Below are positions 14,985 to 22,076 of a stretch of 22,076 nt of DNA, piece by piece. The DNA is taken from NCBI GenBank assembly GCA_018700215.1, contig JABIST010000099.1:1-22076 (forward strand), written 5' to 3'. The position numbers and the translations under genes were made by a program. The notes beneath the pieces were generated by a model, which had not been told where the DNA came from, did no database searches, and saw only the letters and a list, made by a program, of their open reading frames with translations. This DNA comes from Dehalococcoidia bacterium. Lineage in GTDB: Bacteria > Chloroflexota > Dehalococcoidia > UBA2979. Position 1 is the first letter of the stretch. The number at the start of each line of letters is the position of its first letter.

Positions 14985-15944
14985 ATGGGGCAGTACGCGC
15001 TTCGTCGCATCATTCTCAACTTCTTCGTGCTCTGGCTCGTCGCCACCATGGTCTTCGTGTCCATTCGTGTGCTCCCGGGCAACTACGCGACGCAGCAGTT
15101 CGCCAGCATGAGCCTGGGCGGCGTCACTCCGGAATCGATCGCTCGCGCAGAGGAGATCCTCGGACTCGATAAGCCTGTCACCGAGCAGTACGTCGAGTTC
15201 ATGACAGACCTCATCACGCTCGATCTCGGCGAATCGTTCCGCACCCACAACTCGGTCTGGTCCGAGGTGGGTTCTGCTCTCCCATACAGCCTTGAGCTCG
15301 GATTCCTGGTAGTCCTCGTGGGCTTCTCGGTTGCGATCCCCGTCGGCGTCATTAGCGCGGTCAAACAAGACAAACCCGCGGACTACCTTCTCCGTGGCAT
15401 CGCGATCACCGCATTGGCAGCGCCAGTCTTCTGGACCGCTTCAATCGCCGTGATCTTCGTCCTCAAGTGGGATTTGCTGGCGATCGACGTCACCGGTCAA
15501 CCTCACCTCTGGACCGATCCGTGGGGCGCACTACAGTGGTACCTGATCCCCATGCTTGCCGGTGGATTCGCCTCCACCGCCAACGTCATGCGCCTCCTCC
15601 GCTCGGAGCTGCTCGAGGTGCTGCGTCAGGACTACGTTCGCACCGCCCGAGCGAAGGGCCTCGCCGAACGGTCAGTGATCATCCGACATGCGATGCGAAA
15701 CGCCTTCCTCCCTGTGATCACAGTGATGGGACTGACGGTCGCCACGCTCATCAGTTCGCAGATCGTCCTGGAGTCCATGTTCAACATCCCGGGCGTCGGC
15801 CGGGAGTTGTTCCAGTCAATCTTCCTGCGTGACTACCCGCTCTTCCAGGGGCTGGTGATCATCACCACCTTCGTCATCGTCTTCACCAACCTGGCGGTGG
15901 ACATTCTCTACGGCTTCCTCGACCCGAGAATTAGGCTCTCCTGA
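14985..15944 (+). CDS. ABC transporter permease, DppB/OppB family, 319 aa
   Basis: First inner-membrane subunit of the oligopeptide-type importer. It starts MGQYALRRIILNFFVLWLVA with a first membrane helix (9-29), then the extracellular loop typical of DppB with the segment ILGLDKPVTEQYVEF (58-72). More helices lie near 103-124, 136-160, 184-200, 240-262 and 285-310. The ATPase-contacting EAA loop is at about 219-240 (RTARAKGLAERSVIIRHAMR), and ESMFNIPGVG (263-272) is a strong family marker. ATG at 14985 has GAGGG six bases upstream. It overlaps the next permease gene by one base (TGATG), so the two are coupled. It must pair with ATPases encoded elsewhere. Confidence 0.94.
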   Translation: MGQYALRRIILNFFVLWLVATMVFVSIRVLPGNYATQQFASMSLGGVTPESIARAEEILGLDKPVTEQYVEFMTDLITLDLGESFRTHNSVWSEVGSALPYSLELGFLVVLVGFSVAIPVGVISAVKQDKPADYLLRGIAITALAAPVFWTASIAVIFVLKWDLLAIDVTGQPHLWTDPWGALQWYLIPMLAGGFASTANVMRLLRSELLEVLRQDYVRTARAKGLAERSVIIRHAMRNAFLPVITVMGLTVATLISSQIVLESMFNIPGVGRELFQSIFLRDYPLFQGLVIITTFVIVFTNLAVDILYGFLDPRIRLS

Positions 15945-16915
15945 TGCAAGACGCAGCCTCCTCTAGCCTCGCCGTCCCCGCACGCCGAGGGGCCTCGGTC
16001 CCTGGGCTCGGGTGGTTCTTCACTTTCGCTCGGAAGAAGCCAATTGGGGCGATCGCGCTCCTCGTGGTCCTCTCGATCGTGTTCATCGCGCTCTTCGCCC
16101 CGGCCTTGTCGCGCTACGACCCAAACTTCGTCTTCGAGCGTGAGAACCCCAACTTCAAGTCCAATCCCTCAATCTCGGAACTCGCGAAGGATTCGAACAT
16201 CGGCTCGCCGCTCACGGTCGATCAGTTGGAGGTGCCCAGCTGGACACACTGGTTCGGTACCAGTCAGGTGGGGCATGACATCTACGCTCGCGTCATCTAC
16301 GGGTCGCGGCTCTCGCTGATCGTCGGCCTCGGTGCCTCCATGATCGCCGTCAGCTTCGGTCTCCTGATCGGCGTCGTGTCGGGCTTCTATCGAGGCATGT
16401 TCGACATCGTCGCCCAGCGCCTGATCGATGCGTTGCAGGCATTCCCCGCGCTCGTGCTGCTGCTACTCCTGGTCCAGGTCGGCGAGCCGTCGGTCAAAAA
16501 CACCGTCCTCGCCATGGGCATCATCGGCATCCCAATCACCACGAGGATCATTCGCTCGTCGACCCTCGTCGTCCAATCAAGCGACTACGTCGAGGCCGCA
16601 CGGTCGATCGGTGCGAGCGATACCCGCATTCTGCTGCGGCATATCGTCCCCAACATCTTCTCCGTCGTCCTGATCTCTTTCTCCATCGGGATCGGCGCCT
16701 ACATCATCTTCGAGGCCACCATCTCCTTCCTCGGAGTCGGCCCACGCGGTGTGATCTCCTGGGGCAAGATGGTCCAGGAAGGCCGCGCCGCACTCGACCT
16801 GCATCCGTGGCTCACCGTCTTCTCAGGCGGCGCCATCGCCATCGTGGTGATCTCCTTCAACTTCCTCGGTGATGCCGTCCGCGACGTCCTCGACCCCCGC
16901 CTCCGGGGCCGCTAG
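15944..16915 (+). CDS. ABC transporter permease, DppC/OppC family, 323 aa
   Basis: Second membrane subunit of the importer. Cytoplasmic N-terminus with FARKKPIGAIALLVVLSIVF entering the first helix (33-52). The marker HWFGTSQVGHDIYARVIYG (102-120) is the family's 'GTDxxGRD' region. Helices follow at about 122-148, 165-180, 186-205, 236-260 and 290-308. The EAA loop is at 218-237 (AARSIGASDTRILLRHIVPN), then FEATISFLGVG. The 40-residue segment before the marker is longer than in E. coli DppC. The C-terminus DPRLRGR is normal for the family, but the DNA encoding its last five residues and stop is the first unit of a 42-bp tandem array running into the gap. No dppD/dppF-like ATPase follows; the next gene is convergent. 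Confidence 0.94.
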   Translation: MQDAASSSLAVPARRGASVPGLGWFFTFARKKPIGAIALLVVLSIVFIALFAPALSRYDPNFVFERENPNFKSNPSISELAKDSNIGSPLTVDQLEVPSWTHWFGTSQVGHDIYARVIYGSRLSLIVGLGASMIAVSFGLLIGVVSGFYRGMFDIVAQRLIDALQAFPALVLLLLLVQVGEPSVKNTVLAMGIIGIPITTRIIRSSTLVVQSSDYVEAARSIGASDTRILLRHIVPNIFSVVLISFSIGIGAYIIFEATISFLGVGPRGVISWGKMVQEGRAALDLHPWLTVFSGGAIAIVVISFNFLGDAVRDVLDPRLRGR

Positions 16916-17089
16916 CCGAGGGGCATTCCCCCGAAGACCCGCCTCCGAGGCCGCTAGCCGAGGGGCATTCCCCCGAAGACCCGCCTCCGAGGTCGCTAGC
17001 CGAGGGGCATTCCCCAGAAGACCCGCCTCCGAGGCCGCTAGCCGAGGGGCATCCCCCAGAAGACCCGCCTCCGAGGCCGCTAGCCGAGG
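16898..17089. repeat. 42-bp tandem repeat, about 4.6 copies, seeded in the permease 3' end
   Basis: Units begin CGCCTCCG at 16898, 16940, 16982, 17024 and 17066 (last one 24 bp). Copies differ at one to three positions. Unit 1 encodes the last residues and TAG of the DppC-type permease, so the array arose by duplicating the gene's end. Each unit holds GCCTC-C-GAGGC, GCTAGC and GGGG-CATT-CCCC, so its RNA can fold into small hairpins. There are no unique spacers, so it is not CRISPR. It fills the gap between two convergent genes up to five bases from the SLC13 stop. Confidence 0.92.
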
Positions 17090-17094
17090 CGTTG

Positions 17095-18837
17095 CTACAC
17101 GAGTCCAGCGAACCGCCAGAACGCCACCACCGCCGTGACCAGCAGCAGCACGCCCGTGGCATCGAGGATCGCACCCACTCGGAAGATCTGCGGTGCCGTG
17201 AAGAGCTGCGTCGAGTAGGCGATCATCGTCGGCGGCGTGCCGATCACCAGCGCGAAATCGATCGAGGATGCCACAGCCACGGTCGCCACCAGCAGCACCG
17301 GATCCAACCCCAGCACGCCTGCTAGCGGGATCGCCATCGGCACCAGCATCGCCGCGCTCGCCGTGTTCGAGGCCACCGTCGTCAGCCCCAGCGCCAGCAG
17401 CGCCACCGCCAGCACCGCGACGAACGCCGGTACCTCCGCGAGGCCCCCGAGGCCCGCCGCCACCCAATCCGCCGTCCCCGACTCCACCAGCGCCACCCCT
17501 AGCGCCAGCCCGCCGCCAAACGTGATCAGCGACGGCCACGAGATCCGCGCCAGGTCCTCCTGCCGCACGTAACGCAGCAGCGCCAGCGCCACCGCCCCTC
17601 CGAGGGCAACGATCCCCGTATTCGTCCCATGCCACGTCTGCGTCAGCCACACCGCCATCACCCCGATGAACACCGCCAGCACCGCAAGCTGGTCCCGCCC
17701 CGGTCGCCCAGCTTCGGCGAGCTGTGCCTGCGCGATCGCCCGCGCCGCCGCGAATCGCCCCGCCTCCACGCTCGCGTCCAGTCGCCACCAGAGATAACCG
17801 CCCATCAGCGGCAGGAACAGCACCACCAACGGCAGCCCGAACGCGAACCACTCGACGAAGCTGATCTCCCGCCCCACGAACTCGCTCAGGAACTCGATCG
17901 CCAGCGGATTTGCCGGCGTCCCGATCGCGCTCCCCACCCCGCCGATCGTCGCCGCGTACGCAATGCCGAGGACCACCGCCCGCCGGTACCCCGGCCCGCC
18001 TGCGTCGCTCTTGAAGGGATCGGTGACCGCCAGAGCGATCGGCACCAGCACCGCCGTTGCCGCCGTGTTCGACATCCACATCGACAGGAACGCCGACACC
18101 GCGATCATCGCCGCGAACAGCGTCGCCGGCGTTCGCCCGAACCGCGCCACCAGGTTGAGCGCCGCCAGACGATCGAGGCCCACCCGTCGCATCGCCTCAG
18201 CCATCAAGAATCCGCCGAAGAACAGCGCGATGATCGGGTGGAAGAACGGCGCCAGCGCGTCGTCCGCTGGCTGCACACCCGCCACCACCAGCACCACGGG
18301 CACGCAGAGCGCCGTCACAAACAGCGGAATCGCCTCTGACACCCACAGCACCACCACCAGCGCCAGCACCCCCAGCACGATCGTGGCCTTGATCGGTGGC
18401 CGCCGCGCCACCACCAGCGCACCCGCCTCCTCGTCCCAGCGCACCGCCGGCACGCGCTCGCTCCGCCCGTCGCTCAGCTCCAGCCACAGCTCGATATCTC
18501 CGAGGTCTGGTTGGAACGCATCGCCGTCGCGCGCCACCCGCAGCCCGCCACGCAGCGGCTCCCCCGACGTCAGCCCATCGACGAATGACAGCGCCACCTC
18601 CACATTGCCCGCCGCGCCCGCAAGCTCGATCGGCTCCCCGTCGAAGCGAACTGCCTCGTCGAATGCCTCGCTGCCGAGGTAGTGCGCGACTAGCCGCGCG
18701 TCGTCGTCCGGCCATGCGTCGGGAGCGAATTGGCTGGCAACCAGCGCCACCAGCAACGCCAGCAACACCACCGGCCAGCGCGTCCGCCGTTCGGCGTCGC
18801 GTCCCTCCGGCTCAACCACCGGCTCTCGATCAGCCAT
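17095..18837 (-). CDS. SLC13/DASS-family anion symporter with extra N-terminal domain, 580 aa
   Basis: Inner-membrane transporter, usually sodium-coupled, for di- or tricarboxylates or sulfate. Both inverted-repeat SNT signatures are present: MWMSNTAATAVLVP (253-266, SNT 256-258) and TVASNTASAAMLVP (487-500, SNT 490-492), with GIGTPAN-type (SAIGTPANP, 303-311) and VIGTPPTM (531-538) hairpins. About 11-12 helices from residue 150 onward. Unusual: a lone helix (21-36) precedes a roughly 110-residue polar, beta-rich segment (40-148) before the core, presumably outside the membrane. ATG at 18837, three bases after the LLM oxidoreductase stop, suggests coupling. Its stop lies five bases from the tandem array. 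The transported anion cannot be assigned. Confidence 0.91.
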   Translation of the reverse strand: MADREPVVEPEGRDAERRTRWPVVLLALLVALVASQFAPDAWPDDDARLVAHYLGSEAFDEAVRFDGEPIELAGAAGNVEVALSFVDGLTSGEPLRGGLRVARDGDAFQPDLGDIELWLELSDGRSERVPAVRWDEEAGALVVARRPPIKATIVLGVLALVVVLWVSEAIPLFVTALCVPVVLVVAGVQPADDALAPFFHPIIALFFGGFLMAEAMRRVGLDRLAALNLVARFGRTPATLFAAMIAVSAFLSMWMSNTAATAVLVPIALAVTDPFKSDAGGPGYRRAVVLGIAYAATIGGVGSAIGTPANPLAIEFLSEFVGREISFVEWFAFGLPLVVLFLPLMGGYLWWRLDASVEAGRFAAARAIAQAQLAEAGRPGRDQLAVLAVFIGVMAVWLTQTWHGTNTGIVALGGAVALALLRYVRQEDLARISWPSLITFGGGLALGVALVESGTADWVAAGLGGLAEVPAFVAVLAVALLALGLTTVASNTASAAMLVPMAIPLAGVLGLDPVLLVATVAVASSIDFALVIGTPPTMIAYSTQLFTAPQIFRVGAILDATGVLLLVTAVVAFWRFAGLV

Positions 18838-18840
18838 CGA

Positions 18841-19680
18841 CTAGCGGTCGTACTCCTCGACGAAGCTGGCGTAGCGGTCGAGGATCGAAATTACCTGCTC
18901 CTCGCCCGCCGGCGGCAGCGACAGGATCGCCCGGCTGACGCCCGCCTCGGCCAGTTCGTCGATCGCCTCCGCGTTTGCTGGCGCACCGAAGACCGACACC
19001 GGTATCGGATCACGGCCCGCCTCGGCCGCCAGTTCCTGCAGCTCGGGGATTCGCGAGAGCGCATCGCCACGACCAGCAATCGGCATCCACTCATCGCCGT
19101 AGCGCACCACGCGCTTCAGCGTGTTCGCGCCGTTGCCGCCCACCAGGATCGGTGGGTGCGGCTGCTGCACCGGCTTCGGCCACTGCCACGTCGGCCCGAA
19201 GTCCACCAGCTCGCCGTGGTACTCGGCTTCTTCTTGCGTCCACAGCGCCTGCATGGCCTCGATTCGTTCGCGCACCAGCAGCCAGCGACTCGCCGGGTCC
19301 GTGCCGTGGTTTCGCATCTCCTCGCGATTCCACCCGCCACCGATGCCCAGCATCACGCGCCCGTTCGAGAGCTGGTCCAGTGTCGCCACCTCCTTCGCCA
19401 GCATGATCGGGTCACGCTCCACGATCAGCGCGATGCCTGTCGCCAGCTTGATCTTCTCCGTGGTAGCGGCAATCGCGCCAAACGCGACGAATGGGTCCAG
19501 CGTGTGCGAGTACTCCATCGGCAGATCGCCGCCGCCCGGGTACGGGGACTCGCGATTGGTCGGGATGTGCGTGTGCTCCGGGAAGAAGAGCGACTCAAAC
19601 CCTCGATCCTCGGCCGCACGACCGAGCGTGACCGGGTCGATCGCATAGTCTGCCGGGAACATCAGAACGCCGAACTTCAT
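18841..19680 (-). CDS. LLM-class (probably F420-dependent) oxidoreductase, 279 aa
   Basis: Luciferase-like TIM-barrel flavin/F420 enzyme. It starts MKFGVLMFPADYAIDPVTLGR, then SLFFPEHTHIP (30-40), TEKIKLATGIALIVERDP (74-91), ATLDQLSNGRVMLGIGGGWN (99-118), PPILVGGNGANTLKR and the C-terminal AEAGVSRAILSLPP. These motifs are those of the F420-dependent subgroup annotated from Mycobacterium and Chloroflexota, but F420 versus FMN use is not proven by sequence. ATG at 19680 has GGAGG five bases upstream; the longer frame has no support. It lies 58 bases after the kinase gene and three before the DASS transporter, all one strand. Substrate unknown; such enzymes act on ketones, alcohols or xenobiotics. 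Confidence 0.92.
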   Translation of the reverse strand: MKFGVLMFPADYAIDPVTLGRAAEDRGFESLFFPEHTHIPTNRESPYPGGGDLPMEYSHTLDPFVAFGAIAATTEKIKLATGIALIVERDPIMLAKEVATLDQLSNGRVMLGIGGGWNREEMRNHGTDPASRWLLVRERIEAMQALWTQEEAEYHGELVDFGPTWQWPKPVQQPHPPILVGGNGANTLKRVVRYGDEWMPIAGRGDALSRIPELQELAAEAGRDPIPVSVFGAPANAEAIDELAEAGVSRAILSLPPAGEEQVISILDRYASFVEEYDR

Positions 19681-19703
19681 GGGGGCCTCCTCGCCTCGGC
19701 GCG

Positions 19704-19709
19704 ATGGTA
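19704..19709 (-). promoter_or_regulatory. Possible internal -10 box ahead of the LLM oxidoreductase
   Basis: TACCAT on the minus strand, 23 bases before the ATG at 19680, in the 58-bp gap after the kinase gene. TANNNT form only; no -35. Confidence 0.25.
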
Positions 19710-19738
19710 CCCCTCGGCCGGATGCGCGGGCAGTGTCG

Positions 19739-20935
19739 CTACGCGAGCGCCTTCGATGTGTCGATCCGGCTCGCGACCCGCAACGCCCGCTCAATCGCCC
19801 GTTCGACGATCTGCACGCCACGCTCGTGCGACATGTCGAGTGATCCGATCAGGATCACACCGCGGTGCAGCACCCAGAGCTGGGCCAGTTCGTACTCGCG
19901 CTGTAACTGCTCCCAGGAGTAGTCGGTGACGCCGTGCCCCACCAGCGCTGCGTGGTATCGATGCAGCAGATCGTCCTCGGCAGCATCTGCCACATCCGGG
20001 TCCAGGTTCGGGCGCAGGAAGTAGGCAACGTCTGTCAGCGGATGCCCGGACGAAACCCCCTGGAAGTCGATCATCCCCACCGGCGTCTCTTCACCGTCGT
20101 AGAACGTGAGGTTGTCCATCCGATAGTCGCCGTGCACCAGCGTCTGCGTGCCACCGCCAATACGGCGCAGCAGCTCCGGCCCGTTCGCCGTCACCCAGTC
20201 GATCACCGCTCGCGTCGGCGCATCGATCTGCGAACGGAATCGCTCGTCGAACACCGGGAACGCGCGCTCGTACAGCCCATGCACCACCAGCGGCGTGTCG
20301 TCTTGCCGCACGATCCACTTCCGATTCAGTACCGGGTTGTTCCAGTACGTCGCGTGGAACTCCGCCAGCACCTCCAGCGCGTTCCCCGCCTCCTCCACCG
20401 TCGCTCCGGCCACCTGATCGCCGATGCGCGTCTCACCGAGGTCCTCCATCAGCACGATGTACCGGCGGTCCGTCTTCCCCGCCGCCGTCGCCAGCCGATC
20501 CAGTAGCCACAGCGTCACCTGCTCCGGCAGCGCCCCCAGTACCCGGGCAGCAATCGCCGCCGATGCCGGCTCATCCTCGAGGTCTGCGAAGTAGCACTGC
20601 GGCATCCGGATCTTCGTGTGCTGCGCCAGTTCGTTGTAGAAGCGCACCTCGTTCTCGTAGGCCGAGAACATCACGCCCAGCCCTCGGTTCTCCGGCTTCG
20701 TCGTCGGGATCTTCAGCACCGCCGTCTTCGGCCCCGGCGTCCCCTCGTACTCAAGCGAAATCCGCGCCAGGTCGCCCAGGAATCCCTGCCCCTCGCCCAG
20801 CAGCTCCCAGCTCATTTTCGAAACATGGCTGTCGGCCTGGATCGTATCGGTGGTGCGCAGCGCGCTGGTCAGCCACTCAGCGCTGATGTCGTCAAGAGTG
20901 CCGGGCATGCGGATCGAAGGAGTAGTTGTGGTCAT
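19739..20935 (-). CDS. Phosphotransferase, CHK/ecdysteroid-kinase-like (EcKL) family, 398 aa
   Basis: Aminoglycoside-phosphotransferase-fold kinase of the CHK/EcKL branch, which phosphorylates small hydroxylated molecules with ATP. The N-lobe has the ATP-lysine strand KTAVLKIP (70-77, Lys75) and a Glu in YENEVRFY (93-100). The hinge is RYIVLMEDLG (158-167). The catalytic loop LVHGDYRMDNLTF has Asp270 and Asn275, and the magnesium motif is IDFQGVSSGHPLTDVAYFL with Asp290; DFQ instead of DFE is characteristic of this branch. Length fits. All catalytic residues are present. ATG at 20935 has GAGGCG seven bases upstream. Neighbours are an ABC-2 exporter upstream and an LLM oxidoreductase downstream. 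It is unlikely to be a true aminoglycoside resistance gene; the natural substrate is unknown. Confidence 0.9.
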   Translation of the reverse strand: MTTTTPSIRMPGTLDDISAEWLTSALRTTDTIQADSHVSKMSWELLGEGQGFLGDLARISLEYEGTPGPKTAVLKIPTTKPENRGLGVMFSAYENEVRFYNELAQHTKIRMPQCYFADLEDEPASAAIAARVLGALPEQVTLWLLDRLATAAGKTDRRYIVLMEDLGETRIGDQVAGATVEEAGNALEVLAEFHATYWNNPVLNRKWIVRQDDTPLVVHGLYERAFPVFDERFRSQIDAPTRAVIDWVTANGPELLRRIGGGTQTLVHGDYRMDNLTFYDGEETPVGMIDFQGVSSGHPLTDVAYFLRPNLDPDVADAAEDDLLHRYHAALVGHGVTDYSWEQLQREYELAQLWVLHRGVILIGSLDMSHERGVQIVERAIERALRVASRIDTSKALA

Positions 20936-20966
20936 TGGATTCGCCTCAATCTGTCGTCGGGCGCTG

Positions 20967-20972
20967 ATAGTA
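20967..20972 (-). promoter_or_regulatory. Possible -10 box of the kinase gene
   Basis: TACTAT on the minus strand, 31 bases before the ATG at 20935, in the 72-bp gap 20936-21007. It is flanked by CGGGCG (20958-20963) and CGCCCG (20982-20987), a 6-bp inverted repeat that could be an operator or chance in GC-rich DNA. Confidence 0.35.
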
Positions 20973-21007
20973 GCGGACTGACGCCCGTCGGTGGGCTGTA
21001 TCCGGTC

Positions 21008-21847
21008 CTAGCCGCGCCGTCCCAGCACCCACGCCGTCACCAGCGTTGCGCCGACCGCCCACGCTCCGAGGATCGCGAACGATTCGCCCACCCCACCATC
21101 GACCAGGCCCTCGGTCAGCGTTCCCCGCATCACCAGTGCCGCGTGCTGTGGCGGCAACCACTCGTGCGCCGCCTGCAGCCAACCCGGCAGGCGCTCCGCT
21201 GGGAAGTTCACCGGCGAAAAGAAGATCACGACGAAGATCAGCAGCTGCGTGACCACGTTCGTCAGCCGCGGGTTCGTGATCGCGTGCGCGAACGAATACC
21301 CGACTGCCGACGCCACCGCGACCACCAGCAACGCCGCCGGCACCGCCAGCGGACTCACAGAGAGTTCGAGGTCGTAGCGCCATGCCGCGACCGCCAGCGC
21401 CATCACCGCCGAGGGCAGCGCAATCACCGTCCAGACACTCAGCCCCGCGAAGTACATCGCCATTCGCGGAATCGGCAGGCTGAAGAGGTAGTCGTAAGTC
21501 CCTTCCACCTTCTGCTGCGCGACGAGCTGCGGCAGCATCGATAGGCCCAGCGTCATCATTGGAATCACCGTCGCACCGGTCGAGATGTACAGCGCTTGCT
21601 GCGGCGACGGGTTCTCGAATAGCAGGCCCAACCCCAGCGCCATGCCCGCGCCCAGCATCAGCAGCACCACCACCAGCATCGGCAACATCAACCGCTGGCT
21701 CAGCAGCTCCCACCGCACCATCAGCCAGTACGAACGCAGCCAGTGCCGCACGCCCCCGCGCAACTCCCCTTCGAGGTCGCGCACCCCCTCGATCGTCATC
21801 GCACCCACCGTCGTCTCAGGCACCGCCGCCTCCATCCGCGTTCGCAT
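21008..21847 (-). CDS. ABC-2 type transporter permease, 279 aa
   Basis: Membrane subunit of an ABC exporter. After a cytoplasmic N-terminus of about 40 residues ending in RSYWLMVRWELLSQR, there are six hydrophobic segments (about 52-77, 85-105, 128-152, 164-185, 195-213 and 255-275). The segment VAQQKVEGTYDYLFSLPIP between the second and third helices is the conserved coupling region of ABC-2 permeases, and NFPAERLPGWLQ is the typical re-entrant loop before the last helix. The ATG at 21847 overlaps the ATPase gene by 32 bases; ATGs at 21835 and 21799 are equally possible, since none has a clear ribosome site. It works with the ATPase encoded directly upstream. Drug, lipid or polysaccharide export cannot be distinguished. 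Confidence 0.9.
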   Translation of the reverse strand: MRTRMEAAVPETTVGAMTIEGVRDLEGELRGGVRHWLRSYWLMVRWELLSQRLMLPMLVVVLLMLGAGMALGLGLLFENPSPQQALYISTGATVIPMMTLGLSMLPQLVAQQKVEGTYDYLFSLPIPRMAMYFAGLSVWTVIALPSAVMALAVAAWRYDLELSVSPLAVPAALLVVAVASAVGYSFAHAITNPRLTNVVTQLLIFVVIFFSPVNFPAERLPGWLQAAHEWLPPQHAALVMRGTLTEGLVDGGVGESFAILGAWAVGATLVTAWVLGRRG

Positions 21848-22076
21848 CGCCGTTCAGCGCGCCGCTGCCCACCAGCCGCACGTACGCGTCCTCCAGCGAC
21901 GTCGCCCCCAGGTCGAACTCCTGCACCGCCCCGCTCGCCGTCATCTCCCGCACCCACCCCAGCGCCCGAGGTGCGTCCGCCTCCGCGATCGTCGTGAACG
22001 CGCGCCGTCCCACCTGCACCGGCTCCGCGAGGTAGTCCGGTAGCTCCGGCAACCCCATCCCCGGCTCCACCGTCGA
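21816..22076 (-). CDS. ABC transporter ATP-binding protein, C-terminal fragment (cut by window edge)
   Basis: The last 86 residues of an ABC exporter ATPase. Visible: STVEPGMGLPELPDYL, RRAFTTIAEADAPRALGWV, and GATSLEDAYVRLVG, the 'SLEDVFxxLTG' C-terminal signature of ATPases paired with ABC-2 permeases. The Walker A and B and signature motifs lie beyond the window. The tail ends with a Gly-rich GDANADGGGGA. Its gene overlaps the permease gene by up to 32 bases, so both are translated together. Assignment rests on the C-terminal signature and position. Confidence 0.82.
   Translation of the reverse strand, partial: STVEPGMGLPELPDYLAEPVQVGRRAFTTIAEADAPRALGWVREMTASGAVQEFDLGATSLEDAYVRLVGSGALNGDANADGGGGA

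Noticed and set aside
13422..15368. 648-residue antisense frame opposite the binding protein and first permease
   Set aside because: GC-rich genes leave long open antisense frames. It spans two clearly real genes and their gap, lacks any recognisable domain and has no ribosome site.
16898..17089. CRISPR array
   Set aside because: The repeats are contiguous with no unique spacers, and there are no cas genes.
16823..18079. Long minus-strand frame of 418 residues with 14-residue repeats across the tandem array
   Set aside because: It overlaps the SLC13 gene in another frame and the permease end antisense. Its repeats come from the 42-bp array having a period divisible by three, and its composition is Gly/Ala/Arg shadow sequence.
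19739..20935. Aminoglycoside resistance gene
   Set aside because: The fold is shared, but the DFQ motif and overall pattern fit the CHK/EcKL branch, and the context is metabolic rather than a resistance island.

Overview
This is a GC-rich bacterial chromosomal segment (third codon positions mostly G or C) carrying about nineteen complete genes and one cut gene at each end. The content is catabolic: acyl-CoA dehydrogenases, a CaiB/BaiF CoA-transferase, SDR oxidoreductases, an F420-type LLM oxidoreductase, an amidohydrolase and a three-subunit FAD/Fe-S 2-hydroxyacid dehydrogenase. One lipoprotein has an Ala/Thr-rich linker. Together these suggest a Chloroflexota bacterium of the Dehalococcoidia/SAR202 type. 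That placement is inferred from style and gene content, not from a marker gene. I saw no rRNA, tRNA, CRISPR array, insertion sequence or phage gene. No gene-free stretch exceeds 200 bp.

Layout. (1) 1-1559, minus: two acyl-CoA dehydrogenases, the second cut by the window edge, divergent from a plus-strand CoA-transferase (1651-2841) whose -10 box sits so close to the ATG that its mRNA is probably leaderless. (2) 2838-4745, minus: amidohydrolase then LysE-type exporter. (3) 4834-5478, plus: PaiB-like FMN protein. (4) 5475-8194, minus: an operon of two SDR proteins and a DAO-family flavoenzyme; one SDR has lost its catalytic lysine. A near-ideal palindrome precedes the operon. (5) 8313-8606, minus: HU protein with its own terminator and a leader hairpin. 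(6) 8799-16915, plus: glcD-glcE-glcF, then a Tat/lipoprotein solute-binding protein, a strong intercistronic hairpin, and two oligopeptide-type permeases with no ATPase genes. (7) 16898-17089: a 42-bp tandem array grown from the last codons of the second permease gene. (8) 17095-22076, minus: ABC exporter ATPase (cut), ABC-2 permease, CHK/EcKL-like kinase, LLM oxidoreductase and an SLC13/DASS anion transporter with an unusual N-terminal domain.

How it may work together. GlcDEF would oxidise glycolate or lactate and pass electrons to the quinone pool, and the adjacent SBP-permease set would import an unknown solute. The acyl-CoA dehydrogenases, CoA-transferase and SDRs fit CoA-linked breakdown of organic acids or xenobiotics. 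The right-hand minus-strand block looks like a modify-and-transport module (kinase, F420 oxidoreductase, anion symporter, exporter). No substrate can be read from the sequence.

The least ordinary items are the permease-derived tandem array, the pseudo-SDR paired with an intact SDR, the SBP/permease hairpin, the DASS N-terminal domain, the leaderless promoters, and two convergent gene pairs whose stop codons share one CTAG. I did not find an unmistakably new multi-gene system.
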